NCBI GenBank assembly: GCA_934597585.1 | Contig: CAKTSA010000002.1 | Coordinates: 46,874 to 110,873, forward strand | Source of the DNA: an uncultured Oscillospiraceae bacterium | GTDB taxonomy: Bacteria; Bacillota; Clostridia; Oscillospirales; Oscillospiraceae | Length of the DNA: 64,000 nt | Reading direction: 5' to 3' | Shown here: in pieces, positions 41,988-53,346 of the stretch | Layout: every line of letters begins with the position of its first letter | How positions within the stretch are numbered: the first letter of the stretch is position 1 | Translations under genes and position numbers: made by a program | Notes under the pieces: model-generated | Database searches by the model: none | What the model saw: the letters and a program-made list of their open reading frames with translations, nothing else | What the model was told of the DNA's origin: nothing

Positions 41988-43577
41988 TTATTTCTCCAGC
42001 GCCGCGGCCACGAAGCCTTTGAACAGGGGGTGGGGACGGTCGGGGCGGCTCTTGAACTCCGGGTGGAACTGGACGCCCACGAACCAGGGGTGGGCGGGGT
42101 TTTCCACGATCTCCACAAGGCGGCCGTCGGGGGAGGTGCCGGTGGGCGTCAGGCCGGCGGCGGTGATGCGCTCCCGGAAGTCGTTGTTGAACTCGTAGCG
42201 GTGGCGGTGACGCTCGCTGATCTCGCTCTGGCCGTAGAGGGCGCGGGCACGGCTGTCGGGCGACAGGACGCAGGGGTAGCGGCCCAGGCGCATGGTGCCG
42301 CCCTTGGCGGCCACGCCCACTTGGTCGGGCATCAGGTCGATGACAGGGTGGGTGGTCTGGGGGGCCATCTCGGTGGAATGGGCATCGGCCCAGCCCAGCA
42401 CGTGGCGGGCAAACTCGATGACGGCGATCTGCATGCCAAGGCAGATGCCCAGATAGGGAACATTGTTCTCACGGGCGTACCGGGCGGCGGCGATCATGCC
42501 TTCGATGCCCCGGTCGCCGAAGCCGCCGGGCACCAGAATGCCGCTGCACCCGGACAGCACCTGCGCCGCGTTTTCCTCCGTCACGGTCTCCGAGTCCACC
42601 CAGCGGATATGCACCACCGCGCCGCAGGCCGTTCCCGCGTGGAACAGGGATTCCTCCACGCTGAGATAGGCGTCGTGAAGCTGCACGTACTTGCCCACCA
42701 GCGCAATGGTGACCTCCCGGCTGGCGTGTTTGATATCGCTGACCATGGCGGCCCAGTGGGTCATGTCGGCGGCGGGGCGGTCCAGACCCAGCTTGCGGCA
42801 CACGATCTCGTCAAGGCCCTCCCGCTGCAGCAGGAGGGGTACCTCGTACAGGGTGTCGGCGGTGGTGTTCTGGATGACGCAGTCTTCCGAGATGTTGCAG
42901 AAGAGGGCGATCTTCTTGCGCATATCCTCGGGGATGGGGACGTCGGAGCGGCAGACCAGGATGTCCGGCTGGATGCCCAGGCTCAGGAGCTCCTTGACGG
43001 AGTGCTGGGTGGGCTTGCTCTTCAGCTCGCCGCTGCCGGGGATCTGGACGATGAGGGGGACGTGAATGTAGACCACGTTCTCACGGCCCTTTTCCACCGC
43101 CACCTGGCGGATGGCCTCCAGGAAGGGCTGGCTCTCGATATCGCCGACGGTGCCGCCGATCTCGCAGATGAGGACGTCCACGTCCTCCTGCTCCATGGCG
43201 TAGACGTGGCTCTTGATCTCGTCGGTGACGTGGGGGATGATCTGGACGGTGCCGCCCAGGAAGGCGCCCTGGCGCTCACGGTTCAGCAGGTCCCAGTAGA
43301 CACGGCCGGAGGAGACGGAGCAGCGGCCCGTCAGGCTCTCGTCCACGAAGCGCTCGTAGTGGCCCAGATCCAGGTCGGTCTCGGCGCCGTCGTCGGTGAC
43401 GAAGACCTCGCCGTGCTGGTAGGGGCTCATGGTGCCGGGGTCCACGTTCAGATAGGGATCGAATTTCTGGTTGCGCACACGCAGGCCCCGCTGCTTCAAA
43501 AGGCGGCCCAGCGACGCCGCGCAGATGCCCTTACCCAGACCGGACACCACGCCGCCGGTGACAAATACATATTTCAT
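41988..43577 (-). CDS. pyrG: CTP synthase
   Basis: The 529-residue enzyme aminates UTP to CTP with ATP and glutamine. The N-terminal synthetase domain begins [22 protein letters not shown]; the C-terminal glutaminase has the nucleophile C379 in LGICLGMQ and the histidine-glutamate pair near the end in QFHPEF. I chose the ATG at 43575-43577 because it matches the universal N-terminus; a longer frame adds a non-conserved stretch over the promoter. It is monocistronic. Confidence 0.97.
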   Translation of the reverse strand: MKYVFVTGGVVSGLGKGICAASLGRLLKQRGLRVRNQKFDPYLNVDPGTMSPYQHGEVFVTDDGAETDLDLGHYERFVDESLTGRCSVSSGRVYWDLLNRERQGAFLGGTVQIIPHVTDEIKSHVYAMEQEDVDVLICEIGGTVGDIESQPFLEAIRQVAVEKGRENVVYIHVPLIVQIPGSGELKSKPTQHSVKELLSLGIQPDILVCRSDVPIPEDMRKKIALFCNISEDCVIQNTTADTLYEVPLLLQREGLDEIVCRKLGLDRPAADMTHWAAMVSDIKHASREVTIALVGKYVQLHDAYLSVEESLFHAGTACGAVVHIRWVDSETVTEENAAQVLSGCSGILVPGGFGDRGIEGMIAAARYARENNVPYLGICLGMQIAVIEFARHVLGWADAHSTEMAPQTTHPVIDLMPDQVGVAAKGGTMRLGRYPCVLSPDSRARALYGQSEISERHRHRYEFNNDFRERITAAGLTPTGTSPDGRLVEIVENPAHPWFVGVQFHPEFKSRPDRPHPLFKGFVAAALEK

Positions 43578-43650
43578 ACGCCGTTCCCTGTTCCCTTCCG
43601 CGCCGGGCTTTCCTGGTGGAAAAGGACCGGCGCTCACAAAAATATGATAC

Positions 43651-43679
43651 ATTGTAATCGTATGGTTTTCCGCCGTCAA
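43651..43679 (-). promoter_or_regulatory. Promoter of pyrG
   Basis: Read leftward: TTGACG (43674-43679), a 17-bp spacer and TACAAT (43651-43656). I did not find a G-tract start of the kind used for CTP-sensitive reiterative control. Confidence 0.75.
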
Positions 43680-43762
43680 GACGCAAATAATCCAAAATAC
43701 AGCGTGGAAAAGTGCCGGTTTTCACACCATACGCTGAAATTGAAAAAGTGGTGGGAAAGGGC

Positions 43763-43877
43763 TTGCATTCAGCGAGGCACAGTGCTAAAATGTAAAATAC
43801 GCCACTCTGTTTTGCAGGGTGGCTTTACAGAAAAAAACACCGGCTGCGTACCACGGTACGCAGCCGGTGTTCGCTAT
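43763..43877 (+). ncRNA. Candidate orphan small RNA with its own promoter
   Basis: TTGCAT (43763-43768), a 17-bp spacer and TAAAAT (43786-43791) point rightward, where no gene follows. The RNA would start near 43798, form the hairpin GCCACTCTG/CAGGGTGGC (43801-43823) and then the strong hairpin at 43838-43871. The rightward T tail of that second hairpin is poor, so the 3' end is uncertain. Confidence 0.4.
43831..43872 (-). terminator. Terminator of the aminotransferase gene
   Basis: A near-perfect 16-bp stem (ACACCGGCTGCGTACC with GGTACGCAGCCGGTGT) is followed on the minus strand by T7. It lies beyond R5 copy 1. Confidence 0.85.
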
Positions 43878-43885
43878 ATACAGGT

Positions 43886-44049
43886 AAAAGCCTCGCAGAG
43901 TTCGCGGCGCGGACGCCGCGAAAAAGTGGAATCATTTTTCTGACGACATGCGCGTCAGAAAAATTCTTCTCGGCCAGCAAGTGCACCCAACGGGTGCGCG
44001 CATTCGGCCGCAATCCCCTTTGGCAATGAAATCGAAGATTTCATGCCAG
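43886..44049 (-). repeat. R5 3'-UTR element, copy 1
   Basis: It starts 2 nt after the aminotransferase stop, read leftward: TGGCATGAAATC-TTC-GATTTCA hairpin, then AAAGGGGATTGC, a GGCC/GGCC-based stem, a TTTTTCTGAC/GTCAGAAAAA stem around the GCGCATGTC loop, a GCGGCGTCC-GCGCCGC hairpin, and GAACTCTGCGAGGCTTTT. The terminator follows. Confidence 0.75.
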
Positions 44050-44050
44050 T

Positions 44051-45241
44051 TTACTTCTTGTTGTATGCCTCGATGCCCAGGCGGAGCAGGTCCATAGCGC
44101 GCTCCAGGGCTTCCTGCTTCAGGACGTAGGCGATGCGGATCTCGTTCTTGCCCTTGCCGGGGGTGGCGTAGAAGGGCTCGCCGGGGGCAAACATGACGGT
44201 GTCGCCGTGATCGTCGAACTCCTCCAGCAGGAACATCTGGAACTTGTCGGCGTCGTCCACCGGCAGGGCGGCCATGACGTAGAAAGCGCCGCGGGGGCAC
44301 TCGCACACCACGCCGGGGATCTCCTTGAGCTTGCGCATGACGGTATCGCGGCGGCGCTTATACTCGTCGCGGACGGCGGCGAAGTACTCGGGGCCCACGC
44401 TGTACAGGGCGGCGGAGGCGATCTGGTCCAGGGTGGGGACGGACAGACGGCACTGGGCGTACTTCATGGCCTGGGCCATCAGCTCCTTATTGCGGGAGAT
44501 CATGCAGCCGATGCGGGCGCCGCAGGCGGAGAAGCGCTTGGACACGGTGTCGATGACGATGACGTTGTCGGCGGCGTCGTCAAACTGGCCCATGGACTGG
44601 AGGGGCTCACCGGCATAGACGAACTCGCGGTAGGCCTCGTCGCCGATGATGAAGAGGTCGTGCTCCTTGGCGATGTCCACCATCATGCGCATCTCCTCAG
44701 GGGTCAGGACGGCGCCGGTGGGGTTGCCGGGGTTGGTGACCATGATGGCGCGGGTATGCTCGTTGATCTCCGCCTCTACCTTGGCGCGGTCGGCGTAGTG
44801 ATAGCCGTCATGGGGAGAGGTGGGGATGGGGTGGATGGTGGCGCCGCAGGTGTAGGCCATGGTGTAGTAGTTGGGATAGAAGGGCTCGGGGATCAGGATC
44901 TCGTCGCCGTCGTCCAGGATGCAGTTCATGGTGATCTGCAGGGCCTCGCTGCCGCCGTTGGTGATGAGAATGTCACCCTTTTCAAAGTGCATGCCCAGGT
45001 CATCGTAGTATTTCTGGATGGCGTCGATCAGCACGGGGATACCGGGAGAGGGCGCGTACTCCAACACAGGCAGGTCAAAGTGACGCACGGCCTCGAAGTA
45101 AGCCTTGGGGGTCTCGATATCCGGCTGGCCGATGTTCAGATGGTAGATCTTTTTGCCTTTTGCTTCTGCCGCCACGGCATAAGGGTGAAACTTACGCATG
45201 GGGGACAGGCCGCATTTCAGAACCTTACTGGAAAACTTCAT
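44051..45241 (-). CDS. Class I/II PLP-dependent aminotransferase (aspartate aminotransferase-like)
   Basis: The 396-residue fold-type I enzyme has HLNIGQPDIETP near the N-terminus, NGGSEALQ for the phosphate site, TNPGNPTGAVLTPEE, DEAYREFVY, the PLP lysine in DTVSKRFSACGARIG, and NEIRIAYVL with the carboxylate-binding arginine. It transfers amino groups between an amino acid and 2-oxoglutarate; aspartate, alanine or aromatic substrates are all possible. GAGGAGG precedes the ATG at 45239-45241. It has its own promoter. Confidence 0.93.
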   Translation of the reverse strand: MKFSSKVLKCGLSPMRKFHPYAVAAEAKGKKIYHLNIGQPDIETPKAYFEAVRHFDLPVLEYAPSPGIPVLIDAIQKYYDDLGMHFEKGDILITNGGSEALQITMNCILDDGDEILIPEPFYPNYYTMAYTCGATIHPIPTSPHDGYHYADRAKVEAEINEHTRAIMVTNPGNPTGAVLTPEEMRMMVDIAKEHDLFIIGDEAYREFVYAGEPLQSMGQFDDAADNVIVIDTVSKRFSACGARIGCMISRNKELMAQAMKYAQCRLSVPTLDQIASAALYSVGPEYFAAVRDEYKRRRDTVMRKLKEIPGVVCECPRGAFYVMAALPVDDADKFQMFLLEEFDDHGDTVMFAPGEPFYATPGKGKNEIRIAYVLKQEALERAMDLLRLGIEAYNKK

Positions 45242-45302
45242 GATGATCCTCCTCTTATGATTTAACGGCAGGGACCCTCCGTCGCCTGCGCTTTGTACCA
45301 AC

Positions 45303-45331
45303 ATAGTAGCCTATTTTCCCCGAAACGTCAA
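45303..45331 (-). promoter_or_regulatory. Promoter of the aminotransferase gene
   Basis: Read leftward: TTGACG (45326-45331), a 17-bp spacer and TACTAT (45303-45308), just after the mreB terminator. Confidence 0.75.
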
Positions 45332-45341
45332 GAAAAAATGA

Positions 45342-45375
45342 AAGAGGACGGCCATGAGGAAATGGCCGTCCTATT
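45342..45375 (-). terminator. Terminator of mreB
   Basis: The perfect stem AGGACGGCCAT/ATGGCCGTCCT (45345-45372) is followed on the minus strand by a T-rich tail. It lies beyond R5 copy 2. Confidence 0.8.
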
Positions 45376-45411
45376 AATAGTAATACTGTCAGCGCTCCTG
45401 CGCTACTGCAC

Positions 45412-45572
45412 AAAAAGCCTCGCAGAGTTCGCGGCGCGGACGCCGCGAAAAAATCAAATCATTTTTTGCCGCGACATGTGCGTGGCAAAAAATACTTCTC
45501 AGGCTGCAAGTGCCAAAGGCGCGCAGCAGCCTGCAATCCCCTTTGACAATGAAATCGAAGATTTCATGCCAG
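45412..45572 (-). repeat. R5 3'-UTR element, copy 2
   Basis: It starts 5 nt after the mreB stop, in the same orientation and order as copy 1. The GAAATC hairpin, AAAGGGGATTGC, GCGGCGTCC hairpin and GAACTCTGCGAGGCTTTT are identical; the two middle stems are TTTTTTGCC/GGCAAAAAA and CAGGCTGC/GCAGCCTG, changed on both sides relative to copy 1. Confidence 0.75.
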
Positions 45573-45577
45573 CGTTT

Positions 45578-46609
45578 TTAGTTCATCTGCTTCCGGCGGC
45601 TCAGGTTGACGGTGCCGTCGGTCATGGAGTTGAGGGAATCCAGGCTCTTGCCGGTACCCTCGGCCACGCAGGAGATGGCGTCGTCGGCCACCATGGTGTG
45701 GATGCCGGTGCGGGCGGTGATAAGCTTGTCAAAACCGTCCACCAGGCTGCCGCCGCCGGTCATGACGATGCCGTTGTCGGAGATATCGGCCACCAGCTCG
45801 GGCGGGGTGCGCTCCAGGACGCCGTGGACCGCCTCGAGAATGCGCTCCACAGGCTCTTCAAAGGCCTCCAGCATTTCGGTGGAGGAGATGGTCAGGGTCT
45901 TGGGCAGGCCGGTCAGCAGGCAGCGGCCCTTGACATCGATGGAGGTCTCCTCCTCCTTGGGGAAGACGCAGCCGATGCTCATCTTCATCATCTCGGCGGT
46001 ACGCTCGCCCACCAGGACGTTGTGCTTGCGGCGCATATACTTGACGATGGCCTCGTTGAACTGGTCGCCGGCCACCTTGATGGAGGCGGACTCCACCACG
46101 CCGCTGAGGGAGATGACGGCGATATCGGTGGTGCCGCCGCCGATGTCCACCACCATGTGGCCGTCGGGCTTGGCGATGTCGATGCCGGCGCCGATGGCGG
46201 CGGCCACGGGCTCCTCGATCAGATAGACGCGGCGGGCACCGGCCTGGATGCCGGCATCCACCACGGCGCGCTCCTCCACCTCGGTGATGCCGGAGGGGAC
46301 GCAGATGATGACCCGGGGCTTGAACAGCTGGAAGCCGCCGGTGACCTTGTGGATGAACTCCTTCAGCATGCGCTCGGTCATGTCGTAGTCGGAGATGACA
46401 CCCTCGCGCAGGGGACGGATGGCCACGATGTTGCCGGGGGTACGGCCCAGCATGGCCTGCGCCTCGGCGCCCACCTTCAGCAGGCGGCCGGTATTTTTGT
46501 CGATGGCCACCACCGACGGCTCGTTCAGCACGACGCCCTTACCCTTGATATATACCAGAACGGAAGCGGTACCCAGGTCGATACCGATATCTTTTGCCAA
46601 AGAACACAT
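45578..46609 (-). CDS. mreB: Rod shape-determining protein MreB
   Basis: The 343-residue bacterial actin directs cell-wall synthesis along the side wall. The nucleotide site is shown by DIGIDLGTASVLVY (phosphate 1), VVDIGGGTTDIAVISL (phosphate 2) and GIVMTGGGSLVDGFDKLI (adenosine). The ATG at 46607-46609 follows GAGGTG and gives the family N-terminus (MCSLAKDIGIDLG); an in-frame GTG at 46618 would overlap that site. mreC and mreD are not adjacent, so it may be an mbl-type paralogue. Confidence 0.95.
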   Translation of the reverse strand: MCSLAKDIGIDLGTASVLVYIKGKGVVLNEPSVVAIDKNTGRLLKVGAEAQAMLGRTPGNIVAIRPLREGVISDYDMTERMLKEFIHKVTGGFQLFKPRVIICVPSGITEVEERAVVDAGIQAGARRVYLIEEPVAAAIGAGIDIAKPDGHMVVDIGGGTTDIAVISLSGVVESASIKVAGDQFNEAIVKYMRRKHNVLVGERTAEMMKMSIGCVFPKEEETSIDVKGRCLLTGLPKTLTISSTEMLEAFEEPVERILEAVHGVLERTPPELVADISDNGIVMTGGGSLVDGFDKLITARTGIHTMVADDAISCVAEGTGKSLDSLNSMTDGTVNLSRRKQMN

Positions 46610-46680
46610 AAGCTGCACCTCATCATTTCTTCATTTGTGTTATCATGTGCGGCCATAAGCCGAATTTTACCCAATTAAGT

Positions 46681-46709
46681 ATTATACTGACAGCTTTTGC
46701 GTTTTGCAA
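46681..46709 (-). promoter_or_regulatory. Promoter of mreB
   Basis: Read leftward: TTGCAA (46704-46709), a 17-bp spacer and a perfect TATAAT (46681-46686). Confidence 0.82.
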
Positions 46710-46778
46710 GAGGAAGTTGCAAATGTTCACAGATTTGTTAAAAGCGTGACAGGAAGAGTATGCCCAAAAACGACCGTT

Positions 46779-47441
46779 TTACTCCCGGACCATGGCCAAG
46801 GTCAGGCACATGACGTCGGCGGCGCCGGCGGCTTTGAGGGTGCGGGCGCACTCGGCCAGGGTGGCGCCGGTGGTGCAGATGTCGTCCACCAGCAGCAGAC
46901 GCTTGCCGGCAAAGTCCTCCGGCGACACGGCCTGATACATGTCCAGCACATTGGCCCGGCGCGCCGCCGGGTCGTCGATACCGGACTGGGGCGGGTTGTC
47001 GCGGACCTTGCGCAGGGTCTCCACTGGGGCCACATGCCAGTCCACGCACAGGCTGGCGGCCAGATAACGGGCCTGGTCAAAGCCCCGCTTGCGCAGGCGC
47101 CGCTTGCTGACGGGGACCCAGGTCACGGCGTCGAATTCGCCGCTGTAGTGCTCGGCGGCGGTTTCGGCCATCATGCGGCCGAAGCAGTCCAGGGAGCCCA
47201 TGTCGCCGTTGAACTTATAGCGCAGGATGGCGCGGCGCACGTTTTCCTCGTAATACAGGGGCGCGGCGCAGCGACCGAAGTCCGCCCCATGGCGGACCTT
47301 TTCGCACCGGGGCAGGGTCTGGGCACACTGGCCGCACAGGAGGTCCTTGCCGGTGAGCTTTCCGCAGAAGGGACATTTCCGGGGAAAGAACAGGTCCAGA
47401 AGGGTCTGGCCAAATTTGTTCAGCTCGTCATTGAAGCCCAT
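46779..47441 (-). CDS. comF: ComF/GntX-family phosphoribosyltransferase-like protein
   Basis: The 220-residue protein begins with a Cys4 zinc module (KCPFCGKL and LLCGQCAQ) and has a type I PRTase domain with the PRPP loop LLLVDDICTTGATLAECA and the RKRGFDQAR motif. ComF helps ssDNA uptake or processing in natural transformation, although its exact activity is debated. It overlaps the recD2 stop by 14 nt, so the two are coupled; both could act on incoming DNA. GAGGAGG precedes the ATG at 47439-47441. Confidence 0.92.
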   Translation of the reverse strand: MGFNDELNKFGQTLLDLFFPRKCPFCGKLTGKDLLCGQCAQTLPRCEKVRHGADFGRCAAPLYYEENVRRAILRYKFNGDMGSLDCFGRMMAETAAEHYSGEFDAVTWVPVSKRRLRKRGFDQARYLAASLCVDWHVAPVETLRKVRDNPPQSGIDDPAARRANVLDMYQAVSPEDFAGKRLLLVDDICTTGATLAECARTLKAAGAADVMCLTLAMVRE

Positions 47442-49647
47442 GGGGGGATGCCTCCTCTCGTAATCTGCGGCGCAGACCGCTGTAGCGGCGCTGCTGCTTG
47501 TCGTTGGCGGCCATCTGGCCGGGGGCCACGTCGTCACCCACCAGCACCAGCAGCTCACGGGCCCGGGTGATGGCGGTGTACAGCACGCCCCGCACCATCA
47601 GGGCCGGGGCCACCGGGGCCGACACCAGCACCACGCAGCGGTATTCGCTGCCCTGGGCCTTATGTACCGTCATGGCGTAGGCCATGTCCAGCTGGTTGAG
47701 AAGGTCGGCGGTGTAGACGCAGGTGCGGTCGTCAAACTGGATGGTGATGAGCTCGCCGGAGGGGTCGATCTCCCGGATGACGCCTACGTCGCCGTTGAAG
47801 ATACCGGTGCCCATGGACCCGTCGTCCTTCTCCCACACCACGTCGTAGTTGTTGCGGGTCTGCATGACCCGGTCGCCCTCACGGAAGACCATGTCGCCCC
47901 AGGGCTTCTGGTGCCTGCCGGCGGCGGGGGGATTCAGGGCGGCCTGCAGGGCACGGTTCAGGTTCACCGTGCCGCACACGCCCTTGCGGGTGGGGGAGAG
48001 CACCTGGATCTGCTCGGCGGGGATGCCCATATTGTCCGGCAGCCGCTGGCTGCACAGCTCCACCACCGTCTGCACCAGGCGGTCCGGGGCGCGGCGGCAG
48101 AGGAAGAAGAAATCGTTCTGGGTGTTTTTCAGCTCCGGGGAGAGGCCGTGGTTCACGGCGTGGGCGTTGCGGATGATGGCGCTCTTCTCCGCCTGGCGGA
48201 ACACCTCTGTCAGGGAGACGGCGGGGATCACGCCGCTGCGCAGCAGGTCGCCCAGCACGTTGCCGGCGCCCACGGAGGGCAGCTGATCCGGGTCACCCAC
48301 CATCACCAGGCGGCAGCCGGGGCGCATGGCCCGCAGCAGGGAGGCCATCAGCTCCAGGTCCACCATGCTCATCTCGTCCACGACGACGGCGTCGGCCTCC
48401 AGGGGCTCTTTTTCATTCTTGCGGAAGGTCACCTGGCCGGTCAGCTCGTTCCAGGTCATGCCCAGGGCGCGGTGGACGGTCTGGGCCTCTTTGCCGCACA
48501 GCTGGCTCATGCGCTGGGCGGCCCGGCCTGTGGGGGCCAGCAGGATCGTATCCAGGCCCATGCGGTCAAAGAGCGTCACGATGCCGCGGACGGAGGTGGT
48601 CTTGCCGGTGCCGGGGCCACCGGTCAGCAGCAGGACGCCCCGCTCCGCCGCCAGGGCCACGGCCCGGCGCTGCTCCGGCGCGTAGGCGATGCCCTGTCTG
48701 GTCTCGATATCGGCGATGATCCTGTCCACATTTTTGCCGCAGTCCCAGTCGTCGGCGCAGGCGGCGGCCAGGCGGGCGGCCACGTAGACCTCCGCCTCGT
48801 ACATCCGCCGCAGGTAGCAGCCCTGCACGTTGGCGATGGGTTTACAGACCACGGCATGGCGCTCACACAGGTCGTCCAGGGCCTTTTCCGCCGTCTCCTC
48901 GGTCACGCCGATGAGTTGCATGGTGGCGGCGATCAGCTTGGGCCGGGGCAGGAAGACGTGGCCGTTGGAGAGATTGTGGTTCAGCTCGCACAGCACCGCC
49001 GCCTCCACGCGGCAGGGGGAATCGCCGTCAAAGCCCATGGCCAGGGCGATCTCGTCGGCGGCGGAGAAGTCCACGCCGCAGCGCTCGTCGGTGAGGAGGT
49101 AGGGGTTGTCCTTTAATTTTTCCAGCGTCTCGTCGCCATAGGCGCGGAGAAGGCCCATGGCCAGGGTCACCGGCAGGTCGTAGCGGCTCAAAAACTCCAT
49201 GACCCGGCGCAGGCCCGTCAGGCTGCGGAGGGAGGCGGATATCTCCATGGCCTTTTTGGAGGTGATGCCCTTAATGGTGGTGAGCTTCTCCGGCTCCTCC
49301 TCGATGATGCGGAGGGTGTCCGCGCCGAACTTGTCCACCAGGCGGGTGGCGGTGGCGGGGCCCACGCCCTTCAGCACGCCGGAGGCCAGGTAGCAGACGA
49401 TGCCGTCCTCGTCCTGGGGCATGCGGCGCTCCACCAGCTCGGCGGTCATCTGGGGGCCGTAGGTGGGGTGGTTGACCCAGACGCCGGTGACGGTCATGCT
49501 TTCACCGGCGGCGGCAAAGGGGATGCAGCCCACCACTGTGGCCACCTCGCCCTGGTCGGTCAGCAGGCTCAGCACGGTATAGCCGTTTTCCTGGTTCTGG
49601 AACACCACGTTTTCTACGGTGCCCTCAATGGTGGTCCGTTCCCCCAT
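47428..49647 (-). CDS. recD2: RecD2-type ATP-dependent DNA helicase
   Basis: The 739-residue superfamily 1B 5'-3' helicase has an N-terminal OB-like region (EGTVENVVFQNQENGYTVL), helix-hairpin-helix repeats (GVGPATATRLVDKFG, IKGITSKKAMEI), Walker A GGPGTGKTTS with K349, Walker B VVDEMSMVDL, and the C-terminal motifs YAMTVHKAQGSEY and YTAITRARELLVLVGD. RecD2 works outside RecBCD in repair and fork maintenance. It overlaps the small upstream gene by 23 nt and comF downstream, forming a tight unit. Confidence 0.96.
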   Translation of the reverse strand: MGERTTIEGTVENVVFQNQENGYTVLSLLTDQGEVATVVGCIPFAAAGESMTVTGVWVNHPTYGPQMTAELVERRMPQDEDGIVCYLASGVLKGVGPATATRLVDKFGADTLRIIEEEPEKLTTIKGITSKKAMEISASLRSLTGLRRVMEFLSRYDLPVTLAMGLLRAYGDETLEKLKDNPYLLTDERCGVDFSAADEIALAMGFDGDSPCRVEAAVLCELNHNLSNGHVFLPRPKLIAATMQLIGVTEETAEKALDDLCERHAVVCKPIANVQGCYLRRMYEAEVYVAARLAAACADDWDCGKNVDRIIADIETRQGIAYAPEQRRAVALAAERGVLLLTGGPGTGKTTSVRGIVTLFDRMGLDTILLAPTGRAAQRMSQLCGKEAQTVHRALGMTWNELTGQVTFRKNEKEPLEADAVVVDEMSMVDLELMASLLRAMRPGCRLVMVGDPDQLPSVGAGNVLGDLLRSGVIPAVSLTEVFRQAEKSAIIRNAHAVNHGLSPELKNTQNDFFFLCRRAPDRLVQTVVELCSQRLPDNMGIPAEQIQVLSPTRKGVCGTVNLNRALQAALNPPAAGRHQKPWGDMVFREGDRVMQTRNNYDVVWEKDDGSMGTGIFNGDVGVIREIDPSGELITIQFDDRTCVYTADLLNQLDMAYAMTVHKAQGSEYRCVVLVSAPVAPALMVRGVLYTAITRARELLVLVGDDVAPGQMAANDKQQRRYSGLRRRLREEASPHGLQ

Positions 49648-49930
49648 GGGTATCCCCCCGTTTCTTCAGTGTAATATTGGGATCGCGCGCGGCGCGGGCC
49701 GCGCGCTCCGCTCCCAGAGCGGTGAGCCCCTCGTCCACCAGGACGACGGGCAGACCCTGCAGGCGCCGCAGCAGGGGCTCCAGGCCCGCGGCGTCGCCGG
49801 ACAGAGGTATCAGAATGGGCACATCCACGGGCCTTCTGGGGTACATGATCCAGTCGAACAGGACCCACAGGACTGCCGCGATGCCGATGGCCTCTAAAAA
49901 CGCGGCCACACCGTCCCAGAAAAGCGCCAT
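49625..49930 (-). CDS. Small membrane-anchored hypothetical protein, 101 aa
   Basis: A GGGAGGGGAG site precedes the ATG. One TM helix lies at about residues 5-27 (GVAAFLEAIGIAAVLWVLFDW), followed by an alpha/beta-like cytoplasmic part (VDVPILIPLSGDAAGLEPLLRRL and LPVVLVDEGLTALGAERAARAA) and a histidine-rich tail. I do not recognise the family. It overlaps the recD2 start by 23 nt and begins 50 nt after uvrA, so it may be transcribed with them. Confidence 0.7.
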   Translation of the reverse strand: MALFWDGVAAFLEAIGIAAVLWVLFDWIMYPRRPVDVPILIPLSGDAAGLEPLLRRLQGLPVVLVDEGLTALGAERAARAARDPNITLKKRGDTHGGTDHH

Positions 49931-49979
49931 AGTCTCCCCTCCCCTGCTATCCTATGCGGGGCGGGGCGGAATGTGTGCC

Positions 49980-52808
<2,829 letters not shown>

Positions 52809-52844
52809 GGTTTTCCTCGTTTCTGCAGCGTTTTGTTGCAGATA

Positions 52845-52873
52845 AGTGTAGTAAATTGAATTTTTAATGTCAA
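52845..52873 (-). promoter_or_regulatory. Promoter of uvrA
   Basis: Read leftward: TTGACA (52868-52873), a 17-bp spacer and TACACT (52845-52850). I see no clear SOS (LexA) palindrome overlapping it. Confidence 0.8.
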
Positions 52874-52907
52874 TAGGGAATTAAAATGTTTCGTGTTGCG
52901 GTGCGAG

Positions 52908-53135
52908 GGAAGTTTCGTGGCCCCGGCCACGAGGCACTTTTGCCCACAGCGGCAAAAGTGCCCAAAAACGCTGCTTGAAACCCAGGTTTCAAGACTTCCT
53001 GCACGCTGTTTTGCATCATAGTTTTGTGGCATTTTACCACGCGTTCGCGGGGAAAGGTCATTGTCGCTGTGTATGACGAATCGACTTTCGTCCAGCGCCG
53101 CTGCCGCTCACGTTCTCAACGGTAGAACACAAAGC
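52908..53135. repeat. R3 element, copy B (half element, inverted)
   Basis: This is the reverse complement of the right half of copies A and C: TTTCGTGGCC/GGCCACGA, the paired GCACTTTTGCC and GGCAAAAGTGC, CTTGAAACCCAGGTTTCAAG, CCTGCACGCTG, ACCACGCGTTCGCGG, and the 14-mer GCGCCGCTGCCGCT (53095-53108) followed by CACGTTCTCAACGGTAGAA. The left half is missing and an R1 array follows directly. Confidence 0.7.
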
Positions 53136-53147
53136 GTTGTTCGGCGG

Positions 53148-53323
53148 CGGGGTGAGGGCACCCTGCCCTACAGAGCAACTACCGGTAGAATTTCGTAGGG
53201 CGCGATGCCCACATCGCGCCGTGGTTCTTGTGGTCGGTTGTAGGGGGCGATGCCCTCATCGCCCCGCCGTTTGTCGGAGCGGTTATCGCATGCCGAACGG
53301 GCCGATGTGGGCATCGGCCCCTA
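53148..53323. repeat. R1 hairpin array, four units
   Basis: Units stand at 53148-53171, 53194-53221 (stem GCGCGATG), 53239-53268 (stem GGGGCGATG) and 53299-53323 (inverted, stem GGGCCGATG). It is the longest R1 array here and abuts R3 copy B. Confidence 0.78.
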
Positions 53324-53346
53324 CGAAAGCACACAAAACCTTCCTT

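Noticed and set aside
43886-44044. Short ORF starting MKSSISLPKGIA inside R5 copy 1 (and MKSSISLSKGIA in copy 2)
   Set aside because: Neither has a ribosome site, the two frames end at different places (29 and 22 codons), and variation follows RNA pairing rather than codons.
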